In this document: positions 44,257 to 52,912 of the stretch, piece by piece
Position numbering within the stretch: the first letter of the stretch is position 1
Layout of the letters: each line of letters starts with the position of its first letter
Source of the DNA: Laceyella tengchongensis
GTDB taxonomy: Bacteria; Bacillota; Bacilli; Thermoactinomycetales; Thermoactinomycetaceae
Reading direction: 5' to 3'
Assembly (NCBI RefSeq): GCF_900182735.1
Contig: NZ_FXTU01000002.1
Location: 186,001 to 250,000, forward strand
Length of the DNA: 64,000 nt
Program-made: the position numbers and the translations under genes
The notes under the pieces: model-generated
What the model saw: only the letters and a program-made list of their open reading frames with translations
What the model was told of the DNA's origin: nothing
Database searches by the model: none

Positions 44257-47031
44257 TTATTCGGCCGCCACATCAGGATAATGCTCGCGCACAATGTCCA
44301 CACAACGACTGCACAACTCCGGATGGTCAGCGTGTGTGCCGACAGACGGCAGGATCATGCGGCAACGGTCGCATTTCTCCCCTTCAGCCACTTCTACTTC
44401 AACGTGCAATTTCGCTTCCTTGCTCACATCCGCCGAAGCTGGCTTCAACTCCACTTGCGATACGATGAAGAGTTGATCCAATTCTTCAGATTCAGCCAGC
44501 AGAGTAGCCACTTCCTCATTCGGGGTTAACACCACTTTGGCCCCCAGCGAGTTGCCGATCAATTTCGCGGCCCGTGCTTCTTCCAACGCCTTTAATACCA
44601 CATCGCGCAACTCAAGCAAACGATCCCACTTGGCCTCCAACGCTTCATCCGCATACGCAGGATTGCTGACTGGGAAATCGGCCAATTGCACACTGATCTC
44701 TGTCACGCCCGGCACGTGTTTCCACACTTCATCAGCAGTGTGCGGAATGATCGGCGCCACCATCGTCACCAAAGCCTGCAACATGTCATAAAGCACGGTT
44801 TGCGCGGAACGGCGCACTGGGGCATCAGCTGGCAATACGTACAAGCGGTCTTTCAATACATCCAGATAAAACTGGCTCAAGAACACGTTACAGAAGGTGT
44901 GCAAGTCCACATACACCTGATGGAAGTCATACTCGTCATACCCTTTGGTCACCCGGTCGATCAACCGTTGCAACTTCGCCAATGCAAAGCGGTCCAGCTC
45001 GGTCAATTGCTCATATGGCAGACGGTCTGAAGTTGGATCAAAGCCGTGCAAATTCCCCAGCAAGAAACGGAAGGTGTTGCGGAGTTTGCGGTACACTTCA
45101 GCGATTTGCTTCAGAATGGCGTCCGACAGACGCTGATCCGATTGATAATCACTAGATGCAACCCACAAGCGCAGAATGTCCGCCCCATACATGTTGATCA
45201 CTTTGGCAGGCTCAATGGTGTTGCCCAACGACTTGGACATCTTGCGCCCTTCTCCATCCATCGTAAACCCATGGCTGAGCACTTGCTTATAAGGCGCCTG
45301 CCCTTTGGTCGCCACCGCGGTGGACAGGGAAGAGTTGAACCATCCACGATATTGGTCAGAACCTTCCAAGTACAGGTCAGCAGGCCAACTCAGATCATCA
45401 CGGCCCTCCAACACCGCCTTATGGCTAGAACCCGAATCAAACCACACATCCATCGTGTCGGTTTCTTTGCGGAACTCCGTACCGTGGCAAGCCCGGCAGG
45501 ATTGTCCTTCCGGCATCAATTCATGCACATCTTTGGCATACCAAGCGGACGAGCCTTCGCGTGCAAACAGGTCGGAGATAAATTTGATCGTCTCTTCTGT
45601 GATATGGGGCTCCCCACATTTCTCACAGTAGAAGATCGGCAATGGCACACCCCAGATCCGTTGCCGGGAAATACACCAGTCTCCCCGGTCGGCGATCATG
45701 TTGTGAATGCGCAATTCACCCCAAGCGGGCGTCCATTTCACTTTTTTGATTTCATCGAGCATTGCCTGGCGGAACCCATCGATTGAAGCGAACCATTGCT
45801 CCGTCGCCCGGAAGATGACCGGCTTTTTGGTGCGCCAATCATGCGGATACTGATGCGTAATGAAGTTCAGCTTCAACAGGTAGCCGCGTTCAGCCAATTT
45901 CTCCGTGATCGGCTTGTTGGCGTCATCATAGAACAGCCCTTCAAATCCGGGTGCTTGCGCCGTCAGCCGGCCCTTGCCGTCCACAGGGCACAACACTTCC
46001 AAATTGTATTTTTGGCCAACGCGGAAGTCCTCTTCACCGTGTCCAGGAGCTGTATGCACACAGCCGGTTCCCGCATCCACCGTTACATGGTCACCAAACA
46101 CAATGGGGCTTTCCCGATCATACAAAGGATGCTGGCAAACCACGCCGGCCAAATCGCTTCCCTTGTATTGGGCAACTGTCTTATACTCTGTCAGCTCCGC
46201 CACTTTCATCACTTCTTCAACCAAGGCGGTAGCCATCAGGAGTTTGCGGCCACCGGTTTCAACCAAACTATACTCCAATTCTTCATTCAAGCAGATCGCC
46301 ACGTTGGCCGGAATCGTCCAAGGCGTCGTCGTCCAGATCACCACATAGGTGTCGTCCACAGGCAACACACCGTTACCTTGTTTCACCGGAAACATCACAT
46401 AGATGGAGGCGGAGCGCTTGTCATGGTATTCAATCTCAGCTTCCGCCAACGCCGTTTCGGAAGTGGGGGACCAATAGATCGACTTCATGCCGCGATAGAT
46501 GTGGCCCTGCTTAACCATCTCACCAAACACGCGAATTTGCGCCGCTTCATATTCAGGTAGCAGGGTGATGTATGGATTGTCCCAATCCCCCCGAACTCCC
46601 AATCGCTTGAACTGACTTTTTTGCTTCTCTACAAAGGAAAGCGCGTACTCTTTGCATTTCTCACGGAACTCAACCGGATCCACACTGCGACGATCCACTT
46701 TTTTCTTGGTCACCACCGCATGTTCAATCGGCAATCCGTGGGTGTCCCATCCGGGCACATAGGGGGCATAATACCCTTTCATCGACTTGTAACGAATGAT
46801 GAAATCTTTCAGCGTTTTGTTCAAAGCATGCCCGATATGGAGGTCGCCGTTGGCATATGGGGGGCCGTCATGCAGGATAAAGCTAGGATTTCCCTTCCGC
46901 TTATCAAGCACTTGTTGGTAGATGTTCACTTCTTCCCACCATTTTTGCATTTCCGGCTCCTTGTTCGGGAGGTTCCCCCGCATCGGAAATTCAGTTTTCG
47001 GTAGATTGACTGTTTTGCTGTAGTCTGCCAT
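44257..47031 (-). CDS. ileS: Isoleucyl-tRNA synthetase
   Basis: 924 residues, class I synthetase. HIGH motif at 65-68 in GDLHIGHALNK, editing domain (CP1) with TTPWTIPANVA, KMSKS in GRKMSKSLGNT near 600, and a C-terminal zinc finger with CDRCRMILP and CSRC. This is the bacterial IleS1 type expected to be sensitive to mupirocin. Controlled by the T-box leader upstream. Confidence 0.97.
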   Translation of the reverse strand: MADYSKTVNLPKTEFPMRGNLPNKEPEMQKWWEEVNIYQQVLDKRKGNPSFILHDGPPYANGDLHIGHALNKTLKDFIIRYKSMKGYYAPYVPGWDTHGLPIEHAVVTKKKVDRRSVDPVEFREKCKEYALSFVEKQKSQFKRLGVRGDWDNPYITLLPEYEAAQIRVFGEMVKQGHIYRGMKSIYWSPTSETALAEAEIEYHDKRSASIYVMFPVKQGNGVLPVDDTYVVIWTTTPWTIPANVAICLNEELEYSLVETGGRKLLMATALVEEVMKVAELTEYKTVAQYKGSDLAGVVCQHPLYDRESPIVFGDHVTVDAGTGCVHTAPGHGEEDFRVGQKYNLEVLCPVDGKGRLTAQAPGFEGLFYDDANKPITEKLAERGYLLKLNFITHQYPHDWRTKKPVIFRATEQWFASIDGFRQAMLDEIKKVKWTPAWGELRIHNMIADRGDWCISRQRIWGVPLPIFYCEKCGEPHITEETIKFISDLFAREGSSAWYAKDVHELMPEGQSCRACHGTEFRKETDTMDVWFDSGSSHKAVLEGRDDLSWPADLYLEGSDQYRGWFNSSLSTAVATKGQAPYKQVLSHGFTMDGEGRKMSKSLGNTIEPAKVINMYGADILRLWVASSDYQSDQRLSDAILKQIAEVYRKLRNTFRFLLGNLHGFDPTSDRLPYEQLTELDRFALAKLQRLIDRVTKGYDEYDFHQVYVDLHTFCNVFLSQFYLDVLKDRLYVLPADAPVRRSAQTVLYDMLQALVTMVAPIIPHTADEVWKHVPGVTEISVQLADFPVSNPAYADEALEAKWDRLLELRDVVLKALEEARAAKLIGNSLGAKVVLTPNEEVATLLAESEELDQLFIVSQVELKPASADVSKEAKLHVEVEVAEGEKCDRCRMILPSVGTHADHPELCSRCVDIVREHYPDVAAE

Positions 47032-47127
47032 AGAACATGACTCCTTTTATTCTGTTTTCGTTTCTCTCTCTGGACAGCGACTTGCGCCACTCATTGGAAT
47101 ATCCTGGGTTCAGTTCGGTTCGGACAA

Positions 47128-47400
47128 TAAAAAAAACCTTCTTCATCCTCAAGGGACGAGAAGGTTTCCCGCGGTACCACCCTACTAGCTTTATGTCCTG
47201 GCTCAACAGACGACAAAGCCACTTGCACATCCGTAACGTGAATGACGCGGTCGACCTTACTCCAAGGTTCAGGTGACAGTTCCAGGGTGATTTTCGATAG
47301 ATACTCGGATTAGGCTTTCACCACCCCTAATTCGCTGGAACGCGAGCACATCTATCTACTCTTCCCTTTCCTTACCGTTGGCCACTATTTTATTTGAGTA
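47128..47400 (-). promoter_or_regulatory. T-box leader of ileS
   Basis: The T-box core AGGGTGGTACCGCG lies on the minus strand at 47183-47170. It is followed by a terminator stem AACCTTCT/AGAAGGTT (47135-47142 with 47159-47166) and a run of T. Stem I occupies roughly 47260-47370 and contains ATC triplets near 47300, consistent with an isoleucine specifier. Uncharged tRNA-Ile would stabilise the antiterminator and allow ileS expression. Confidence 0.93.
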
Positions 47401-47431
47401 ATTTCATCGAACGGTGGCAGGTTAAGCCAGA

Positions 47432-48406
47432 TTAAAACATCGCTTTTTTCTTTAATGTACGGGATTTTCTGCTGCGCAATTCCCGGCGCGGCTCTTCCTC
47501 TTCATCCATGTAGGTGGCTGCCACTTCATCCAACATGCTGTTGTCAATCACACTGGTATCTTCCATGTTATGGAATTCATTGGCGTGATATTCTTGCGTT
47601 GCGTGGAAGTCCTGACCTGTATGGAAATCCTGTTGACCTGTATGGAAGTCTTGTCCCGTACGGAAATCATTGTTGTCAAATTCTTGCGTTGCATACTCTT
47701 GGTACCCATGGGATGGTTGCTCCAGCAGAAGCTCCGTCGGTTGGCTCTCGGCATACTGCTCGATTTGCTTCCCTTTATCTTCCAAACCTTGCTCCAATTC
47801 CTCCAAGGATTCCCAATCGGAGTTTTCCAAGATATCCAAATGGGATTGCACCAATGTGCGGAAACGGGCGCGGTAAACCGTCGCTTTCTGTTTGAGATCA
47901 AGCAATTCGCTGTGAATGGCGCGCGCTTTTTGCAACGCCTCGTTGATGATACGGTCTGCGTTTTTCTCCGCTTCTTGTACGATCAACTCGGCTTCTTTTT
48001 TGGCATTCAAGCGCACTTCTTCCGCCACTTCTTGCGCCACGCGAATCGACTTGTGAATACTTTGCTCCATGGAAGCCAGTGTCGCCGCAGGTGGTTGCAT
48101 CGGCATCGGCTCCGAATAACGGGGCATCGGTGGTTGCGTCGGTTGCGGTTGCATCTGTTGCATTTGTTGCACTTGCTGTACCGGTTGTGGTTGCGGACCC
48201 GTTTGGAACATGGATTCGCCTTCCATCAAGCGTTCGATCTCCGCTTGCAACTCTTCCACTTGCTGTTCCAACTCCAGCTTCTCGCGGGTCAGCAATTCAA
48301 AATCTTTGATAATCTGATCAAGAAATTCGTTTACTTCATCTACATCATATCCACGGAACGATCTTTTAAACTCTTTATTGTGTATATCATAAGGCGTTAG
48401 CGGCAT
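47432..48406 (-). CDS. divIVA: DivIVA, long form with Gln-rich linker and C-terminal repeats
   Basis: 324 residues from the ATG at 48406, with AGGAGG eight bases upstream; an adjacent ATG is possible. The N-terminal lipid-binding domain starts MPLTPYDIHNKEFKRSFRGY, including F17 and R18 used for membrane insertion. A coiled coil (to about 65), a Q/P/M-rich linker (about 68-110), a second coiled coil (about 112-215) and a long acidic tail with F-H-T-G-Q repeats follow. B. subtilis DivIVA has only 164 residues. It marks curved membranes at poles and septa and recruits division and sporulation proteins. Confidence 0.94.
   Translation of the reverse strand: MPLTPYDIHNKEFKRSFRGYDVDEVNEFLDQIIKDFELLTREKLELEQQVEELQAEIERLMEGESMFQTGPQPQPVQQVQQMQQMQPQPTQPPMPRYSEPMPMQPPAATLASMEQSIHKSIRVAQEVAEEVRLNAKKEAELIVQEAEKNADRIINEALQKARAIHSELLDLKQKATVYRARFRTLVQSHLDILENSDWESLEELEQGLEDKGKQIEQYAESQPTELLLEQPSHGYQEYATQEFDNNDFRTGQDFHTGQQDFHTGQDFHATQEYHANEFHNMEDTSVIDNSMLDEVAATYMDEEEEPRRELRSRKSRTLKKKAMF
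47600..47668 (-). repeat. Tandem repeats in the divIVA 3' region
   Basis: Imperfect units of about 18-21 bp around TGGAAATCCTGACCTGTA encode FHTGQD-type hexa- to heptapeptides, roughly four copies. The motif TTCTTGCGTTGC also recurs at 47591-47602 and 47681-47692. Length variation by slippage is plausible. Confidence 0.7.
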
Positions 48407-48505
48407 CATCCGCACCTCCTGGACAAATACAATCTTTTCTATTCGACAATATTACCAAATATCCCGCCGAAATTCTATAAGCGACTTTCAAAAAAGACTT
48501 GACAT

Positions 48506-49264
48506 TCATGCGAATTCCACCAAGTCTAACCAAATGCGCCCTTTTTTGGTATTGCCGCCAATACTTTCGACATATAACCGTCCGAATCCTCTAAGTGAAA
48601 GCAGATCCCCTTGCGCAACCGTAAAGTCAGGCTGATCCACAATCTTATGATTGGCTTTGCACTTTCCGCTTTTTATGAGTTGCGCCACCTTTGACCTGGA
48701 GATCCGAAACCCTTCGGCAAGCACCGCATCGATGCGCAAGGAAGCAACCGTAACCGCGTGCACCCTCTTCTTTTGCGAGGGATGAGCCAGTTCATCGCGA
48801 GCAATCGTTCTTATGTTAACATGCTCGCGACCGATTTGTCCAACTTGCACCAGGAGTAATCCCTCTAGTTCGGAAGCAGCAACCAGGTCGCATCCGGTGT
48901 CATGAGGAAGAATGTCCCCCAGCTTTTCCCGCTTGATGCCTAGCCCGAGAAGCGCCCCCAATACATCGGGGTGTTCCAATTTTTTTCCTCTATTTGCTTC
49001 TATGCGCAAGTATGTGAGCCCAAACATCTCAGGGTCTTCCACAACATAGCCGGGTGCGATAAACACGCGGCGGCGCTCCGCATCCGCATGCCCGCCATCC
49101 GACCATACATTCAGGTCGGGTTGGCGCCGCACCACCATGTTGACAATATCCCGCTCGCGAGGATCGAGGAAATTGGTCAACACCGTTTGGTGCTGATGCG
49201 CCACTTTCCACGCCCAATCAAGCGCGCGTTCGACCACGATCCGCTCCTCCGGGCGGAAATGCAT
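48506..49264 (-). CDS. ylmH: YlmH, S4-domain RNA-binding protein
   Basis: 252 residues from the ATG at 49264 (MHFRPEERIVVERALDW); a TTG two codons earlier and a GTG at 49291 are alternatives. The C-terminal S4 domain (about 175-240) contains RIDAVLAEGFRISRSKVAQL. B. subtilis YlmH can bind stalled 50S complexes and help the RqcH alanine-tailing pathway, so it links functionally to rqcH in this window. Part of the sepF-ylmG-ylmH-divIVA series. Confidence 0.92.
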   Translation of the reverse strand: MHFRPEERIVVERALDWAWKVAHQHQTVLTNFLDPRERDIVNMVVRRQPDLNVWSDGGHADAERRRVFIAPGYVVEDPEMFGLTYLRIEANRGKKLEHPDVLGALLGLGIKREKLGDILPHDTGCDLVAASELEGLLLVQVGQIGREHVNIRTIARDELAHPSQKKRVHAVTVASLRIDAVLAEGFRISRSKVAQLIKSGKCKANHKIVDQPDFTVAQGDLLSLRGFGRLYVESIGGNTKKGRIWLDLVEFA

Positions 49265-49295
49265 GAACAATGTTTCCTTCTCTCGTCTCACTTTA

Positions 49296-49556
49296 TCAGA
49301 TCACCCAACTGATGATGGTCATGACGCCCAATCGTATGAAATGGAGGGCGAATAACGCCACGATCGGCGAGATGTCGATAAATCCGATCGGCGGGATGAA
49401 TCGGCGAAAGACGGATAGGTACGGTTCCGACAAGCGCGCGAGCAATTGTCCGACGGGGGATTCATACACCTGCGGCAACCATGACGCAAGGATGTAAATA
49501 ATCAGCACAAATTGGTAGATGGTAAATAACGTGTCAACCACTTGATAAATCAACAT
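49296..49556 (-). CDS. ylmG: YggT family membrane protein
   Basis: 86 residues from the ATG at 49556, aligning with the B. subtilis YlmG start; a GTG at 49571 overlapping the sepF stop (GTGA) gives 91. Two membrane helices flank the conserved amphipathic stretch RLSEPYLSVFRRFIPP and GFIDISPIVALF. YggT proteins have an ill-defined role in membrane or division-site organisation, here beside sepF. Confidence 0.9.
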   Translation of the reverse strand: MLIYQVVDTLFTIYQFVLIIYILASWLPQVYESPVGQLLARLSEPYLSVFRRFIPPIGFIDISPIVALFALHFIRLGVMTIISWVI

Positions 49557-49567
49557 GAGCTTTCTGT

Positions 49568-49990
49568 TCACCTCAAATCTTTTAGCTCATCATCTTTCAG
49601 GAAATCGGTGATCGAGCCCGTGATATCCACGTTGGCCGGGGTGCAAATAAAAATGTTGTTGCCCAACTTTTGAATGTTGCCCCCTAAAGCATATACTGTT
49701 CCGCTCAAAAAGTCGATGATGCGTACGCCTTGATCGCGGCGGACGAGTTGGAGATTGACAACAACCGGACGATGGCTTTTCAAGTGATCTGCGATTTCGG
49801 GAGATTCTTCATAGCTACGGGGTTCGAACAAGACGAGGCGGATGTTTTTTTGCGTGTGCAAGGATACGATATTGCTCCTCCCCTTCAGATGATGGCTTGT
49901 TCCATCTTCGTGTTCAAGCTCATCATCATCGTATGGCTCGTCTTCTTCGCTCACACCGAAAAAGCCCATGATCTTCTCCATGAAAGTCAT
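49568..49990 (-). CDS. sepF: Cell division protein SepF
   Basis: 140 residues. The N-terminal amphipathic helix (MTFMEKIMGFFGV) anchors it to membrane; the C-terminal domain (about 50-135, with DHLKSHRPVVVNLQ and DFLSGTVYALGG) polymerises into rings that bundle FtsZ. AAAGGAGG ribosome site before the ATG. B. subtilis SepF is 152 residues. Confidence 0.96.
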   Translation of the reverse strand: MTFMEKIMGFFGVSEEDEPYDDDELEHEDGTSHHLKGRSNIVSLHTQKNIRLVLFEPRSYEESPEIADHLKSHRPVVVNLQLVRRDQGVRIIDFLSGTVYALGGNIQKLGNNIFICTPANVDITGSITDFLKDDELKDLR

Positions 49991-50011
49991 TGATTTCGCC
50001 TCCTTTAAAGG

Positions 50012-50713
50012 CTACCGTCCCCGTTTGCCTCCTCCAACTAACACGGATCCAAGCCGGACCCATGTGGCCCCTTCTTCAATCGCGATATCAAAATCTTGAG
50101 ACATGCCCATGGACAAATGAGGCACACGTAAACGGGGCTGGTCTAACCGTTGTAATTGTTTTTGCAACCGCTTCAGTTCGCGGAAGATGGGCCGCACTTC
50201 CTCCGGATTTTCGACGATGGGCGCCATGGTCATCAGTCCGGCCACCTCAATCGTAGAATAATTCGCCACTTCTTTCGCAAATTCTTCTAATTCTTTCGGG
50301 GAAATTCCAAATTTGCTTTCTTCGCCCGACACATTCACCTGCAAAAAACAGGACAAAGGCTCAGCCTCTTTTTGGCGCACCCGACGGTCAATCTCCTGCG
50401 CCAGGGAGAGCCGATCCAGTGAATGTAGGTATTGGAACCGACCGATGATCTCTTTTACTTTGTTGCGTTGCATGTGCCCGATGAAGTGCCAAGTGCCACG
50501 GTCGCCGAGCACTTTCCATTTGGGAACAGCATCCTGTACCTTATTCTCCCCGACATGGGTTAGGCCTAGGTCAAGCAAGCGGGCGGTATCCTCCACATCG
50601 CTGTATTTGGTGACGGCCACCACCCCAATTTCGCGTGGATCCCGGTTAGCCCGCCGGCAAGCTGCTTGAATACGCTCTTGCACCTTTTCCCAATGTTTAC
50701 CAAATTCGTTCAT
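50012..50713 (-). CDS. ylmE: YggS family PLP-binding protein
   Basis: 233 residues from the ATG at 50713 (AAAGGTGATT upstream); a longer frame to 50818 overlaps pgeF. Fold-type III PLP protein with the cofactor lysine in VVAVTKYSDV and the C-terminal LSMGMSQDFDIAIEEGATWVR phosphate-binding region. It maintains PLP and amino acid homeostasis; no enzymatic reaction is established. Five bases after pgeF. Confidence 0.95.
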   Translation of the reverse strand: MNEFGKHWEKVQERIQAACRRANRDPREIGVVAVTKYSDVEDTARLLDLGLTHVGENKVQDAVPKWKVLGDRGTWHFIGHMQRNKVKEIIGRFQYLHSLDRLSLAQEIDRRVRQKEAEPLSCFLQVNVSGEESKFGISPKELEEFAKEVANYSTIEVAGLMTMAPIVENPEEVRPIFRELKRLQKQLQRLDQPRLRVPHLSMGMSQDFDIAIEEGATWVRLGSVLVGGGKRGR

Positions 50714-50718
50714 GAGAA

Positions 50719-51540
50719 TCACCTTTCCTGCTTTCCGATCCAAGCGACCATCCGTCCCGTTTTTCCTTTGTCCCGGCGGTGGGAGTAAAAGTAGGAATGA
50801 TCGCAGCTTGTACACCATTTGCTTACAGCCATATGCTCAGGCAAAATCCCCGCCTGCAAAAAAATTTCGGCATTGGCTCGCTTTAAATCGCATTGCCATC
50901 TGCCGGGAACATGGCTCACCGCAATCCGCTCTAGCGCCTCTTGGCTGTGTATCGCTTCACGCATCGGGCCAATCACCCGCTCATCAACCTCATAACAACA
51001 AGGCCCGATCGACGGACCGATAGCCACCCATATCTCTTCTGGCTTCGCGCCTTGTTCGCAAAAACGTTTGACCATGTGGGCGCCAATTTGGCCAACCGTC
51101 CCTTTCCAGCCGGCATGAGCCACTCCCACCAAGTCCAATTGCGGATGATAAAAGTACAAAGGCACGCAGTCGGCGAAATATGCTGCCAACAAAACCCCCA
51201 GCTCACGGGTGAAAAGGCCGTCAGTCTCTTGGTAGGCGTTTTGGCGTCCATCCTTCCCTTTGCCGCGATCCGCCGCCGACACTTGTTCAATATGTACGCC
51301 ATGGACTTGTTCCGCGCAGGTCCAAGCATCAAAGGAAAAGTCCAGTTCTTCGCTCAATTCCCGGCGGTTGTCAACCACTTGCCGCGGCCGGTCTCCCACG
51401 TGGAGTGCATAGTTGCGGCAGTCAGCATCTTCGCCCGCTCTTCTCGCGCTGAAACCGACGCGGAGGTGCGGAAATTGATTCTGCCACGCAGTTAGCTCAA
51501 ACATGGGCACTTTGCTGTCACGGTATTGAAATGGTTCCAT
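50719..51540 (-). CDS. pgeF: Peptidoglycan editing factor PgeF (YlmD, laccase-like fold)
   Basis: 273 residues. Conserved metal/catalytic residues: His in EQVHGVHI, Cys in FADCVPLYFY and His in GVAHAGWKGT, then GPSIGPCCYEVD. In E. coli the family member hydrolyses misincorporated L-Ser UDP-MurNAc species; adenosine-processing activity has also been reported for relatives. It is located with sepF and ylmE, as in B. subtilis (ylmD). Confidence 0.93.
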   Translation of the reverse strand: MEPFQYRDSKVPMFELTAWQNQFPHLRVGFSARRAGEDADCRNYALHVGDRPRQVVDNRRELSEELDFSFDAWTCAEQVHGVHIEQVSAADRGKGKDGRQNAYQETDGLFTRELGVLLAAYFADCVPLYFYHPQLDLVGVAHAGWKGTVGQIGAHMVKRFCEQGAKPEEIWVAIGPSIGPCCYEVDERVIGPMREAIHSQEALERIAVSHVPGRWQCDLKRANAEIFLQAGILPEHMAVSKWCTSCDHSYFYSHRRDKGKTGRMVAWIGKQER

Positions 51541-51583
51541 ACACTCCCCCCCTTCGTTTCATATTACCATATCTTCCATCGTC

Positions 51584-51609
51584 AACAAAGGAGGCGCGAT
51601 CCGCCTCCT
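51584..51609 (-). terminator. Possible terminator after ylmC
   Basis: 8-bp stem (51589-51596 with 51602-51609) followed on the minus strand by TTTGTTG only, so termination may be weak. It lies between ylmC and pgeF. Confidence 0.5.
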
Positions 51610-51639
51610 GTAGCGCATTTCCCAATCCGCCAGTAACTT

Positions 51640-51921
51640 TTAATCAACAGCAGCCTCATCCGGCAGATAATAACCGCGCCGCTCGACACTCTCTTCCAAA
51701 CGAACCAAAATCACATCCGAACCGATCTTCACAATTTGCCGCCATGGGATTACCCATTCGTGGCCACTGCTAACAAAACCAAACCATTTGCTTTCACCCG
51801 GCACAACAATGGCATGGATCACACCCCGTCGCAAATCCAAATCCAAGTCGTAGATTTGGCCCAATTTACGACCATCAGCAATGTTGACGACATCTTTCGC
51901 CTGCAACTCTGATATTTTCAC
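51640..51921 (-). CDS. ylmC: PRC-barrel protein YlmC/YmxH
   Basis: 93 residues from a GTG at 51921 with GGGGAGAC upstream, matching the B. subtilis start; the longer frame to 51981 is not supported. Single PRC-barrel domain (KISELQAKDVVNIADGRKLG, then DLDLDLRRGVIHAIVV). Sporulation-linked family of unknown mechanism, in its usual place downstream of sigG. Confidence 0.9.
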   Translation of the reverse strand: MKISELQAKDVVNIADGRKLGQIYDLDLDLRRGVIHAIVVPGESKWFGFVSSGHEWVIPWRQIVKIGSDVILVRLEESVERRGYYLPDEAAVD

Positions 51922-52002
51922 ACGTCTCCCCACTTTCCGCGCAATGGTTATTTCTATATGTATATGTGCTGATTCCCGCAAATGTACGGCCTATTTCTAT
52001 AC

Positions 52003-52033
52003 AAAAGCCCAATCCTAGGCGATTGGGCTTTTT
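52003..52033 (-). terminator. Terminator of sigG
   Basis: 12-bp stem (52003-52014 with 52021-52032); T-runs on both sides, the minus-strand one serving sigG, 32 bases after its stop. Confidence 0.88.
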
Positions 52034-52064
52034 GAGCAAGCATTGGCTTGCGAATCTATTCAAT

Positions 52065-52841
52065 TTAGGTGATAAATTTGTTCATCTGAGCAATGGCCGC
52101 TTTCTCTAGTCGAGAAACCTGGGCTTGGGAGATCCCTATTTCTTCAGCCACTTCCATCTGCGTCTTACCTTCAAAAAAGCGCATGGACAAAATCATTTTT
52201 TCCCTGTCATTCAACTTGCTCATCGCTTCATTTAAAGCGATTCCTTCCAGCCACTGGGCGTCTCTGGACTTTTCATCGCTCAATTGGTCCATGACGAAAA
52301 TGGGATCGCCACCGTCCTGATACACCGGTTCAAACAAAGAAACCGGATCTTGGATCGCGTCCAATGCGTACACCACATCTTCTTTCGGCACGTTTAACGC
52401 ACGTGAAATTTCCAAAATCGTGGGTTCGCGCGAATGCTGATTTGTCAACGAATCCCGAACTTGCAACGCTTTGTAAGCGATGTCTCGCAACGATCGGGAC
52501 ACACGGATCGGATTATTGTCACGCAAGTATCTCCTGATCTCGCCAATGATCATGGGCACGGCATAGGTAGAAAACTTGACGTTCTGGCCGAGATCAAAGT
52601 TGTCAATCGCTTTCATCAATCCGATGCAACCAACCTGAAACAGATCATCCACGCATTCCCCTCTATTGTTAAATCGTTGGATTACACTCAATACCAAGCG
52701 TAGATTCCCATTGACCAGTTTTTCGCGCGCGGAACGGTCACCCGCTTGCAGCTGTTGAAACAGTACCCGCATCTCCTGATTTTTAAGAACGGGGAGTTTA
52801 GAAGTATCAACGCCGCATATCTCCACTTTGTTTCGCGCCAT
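52065..52841 (-). CDS. sigG: RNA polymerase sigma-G factor
   Basis: 258 residues. Late forespore sigma factor. N-terminus MARNKVEICGVDTSKLPVL is diagnostic for sigma-G. Region 2 (VNGNLRLVLSVIQRFNNRG, FDLGQNVKFSTYAVPMIIGE) and region 4 with the HTH EVAEEIGISQAQVSRLEK are intact. AGGAGGGG ribosome site before the ATG, part of a hairpin (see the next entry). Lies 71 bases after sigE, as in B. subtilis. Confidence 0.97.
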   Translation of the reverse strand: MARNKVEICGVDTSKLPVLKNQEMRVLFQQLQAGDRSAREKLVNGNLRLVLSVIQRFNNRGECVDDLFQVGCIGLMKAIDNFDLGQNVKFSTYAVPMIIGEIRRYLRDNNPIRVSRSLRDIAYKALQVRDSLTNQHSREPTILEISRALNVPKEDVVYALDAIQDPVSLFEPVYQDGGDPIFVMDQLSDEKSRDAQWLEGIALNEAMSKLNDREKMILSMRFFEGKTQMEVAEEIGISQAQVSRLEKAAIAQMNKFIT

Positions 52842-52846
52842 GAATT

Positions 52847-52901
52847 CCCCTCCTCAGGCTGGAACTAATTTTCAGTATGTCCTGAGGAAGGGGATTTATA
52901 A
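52847..52901 (-). promoter_or_regulatory. sigG forespore promoter and ribosome-site hairpin
   Basis: Promoter on the minus strand: TTATA (52901-52897), 14-bp spacer, GGACATACTG (52882-52873), the latter a full match to the sigma-F -10 consensus GGNNANAHTR and near-match to sigma-G. Hairpin: TCCTCAGG (52851-52858) with CCTGAGGA (52881-52888), extended by CCCC (52847-52850) with GGGG (52890-52893) over one bulged base. The 3' arm in the RNA contains the sigG Shine-Dalgarno. The promoter -10 lies in the loop, so its own transcript lacks the 5' arm. Confidence 0.7.
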
Positions 52902-52912
52902 TAAGAAGGAAA

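Noticed and set aside
47600..47692. Short repeats as a CRISPR array
   Set aside because: The units are contiguous, in frame and encode the divIVA tail; there are no spacers.
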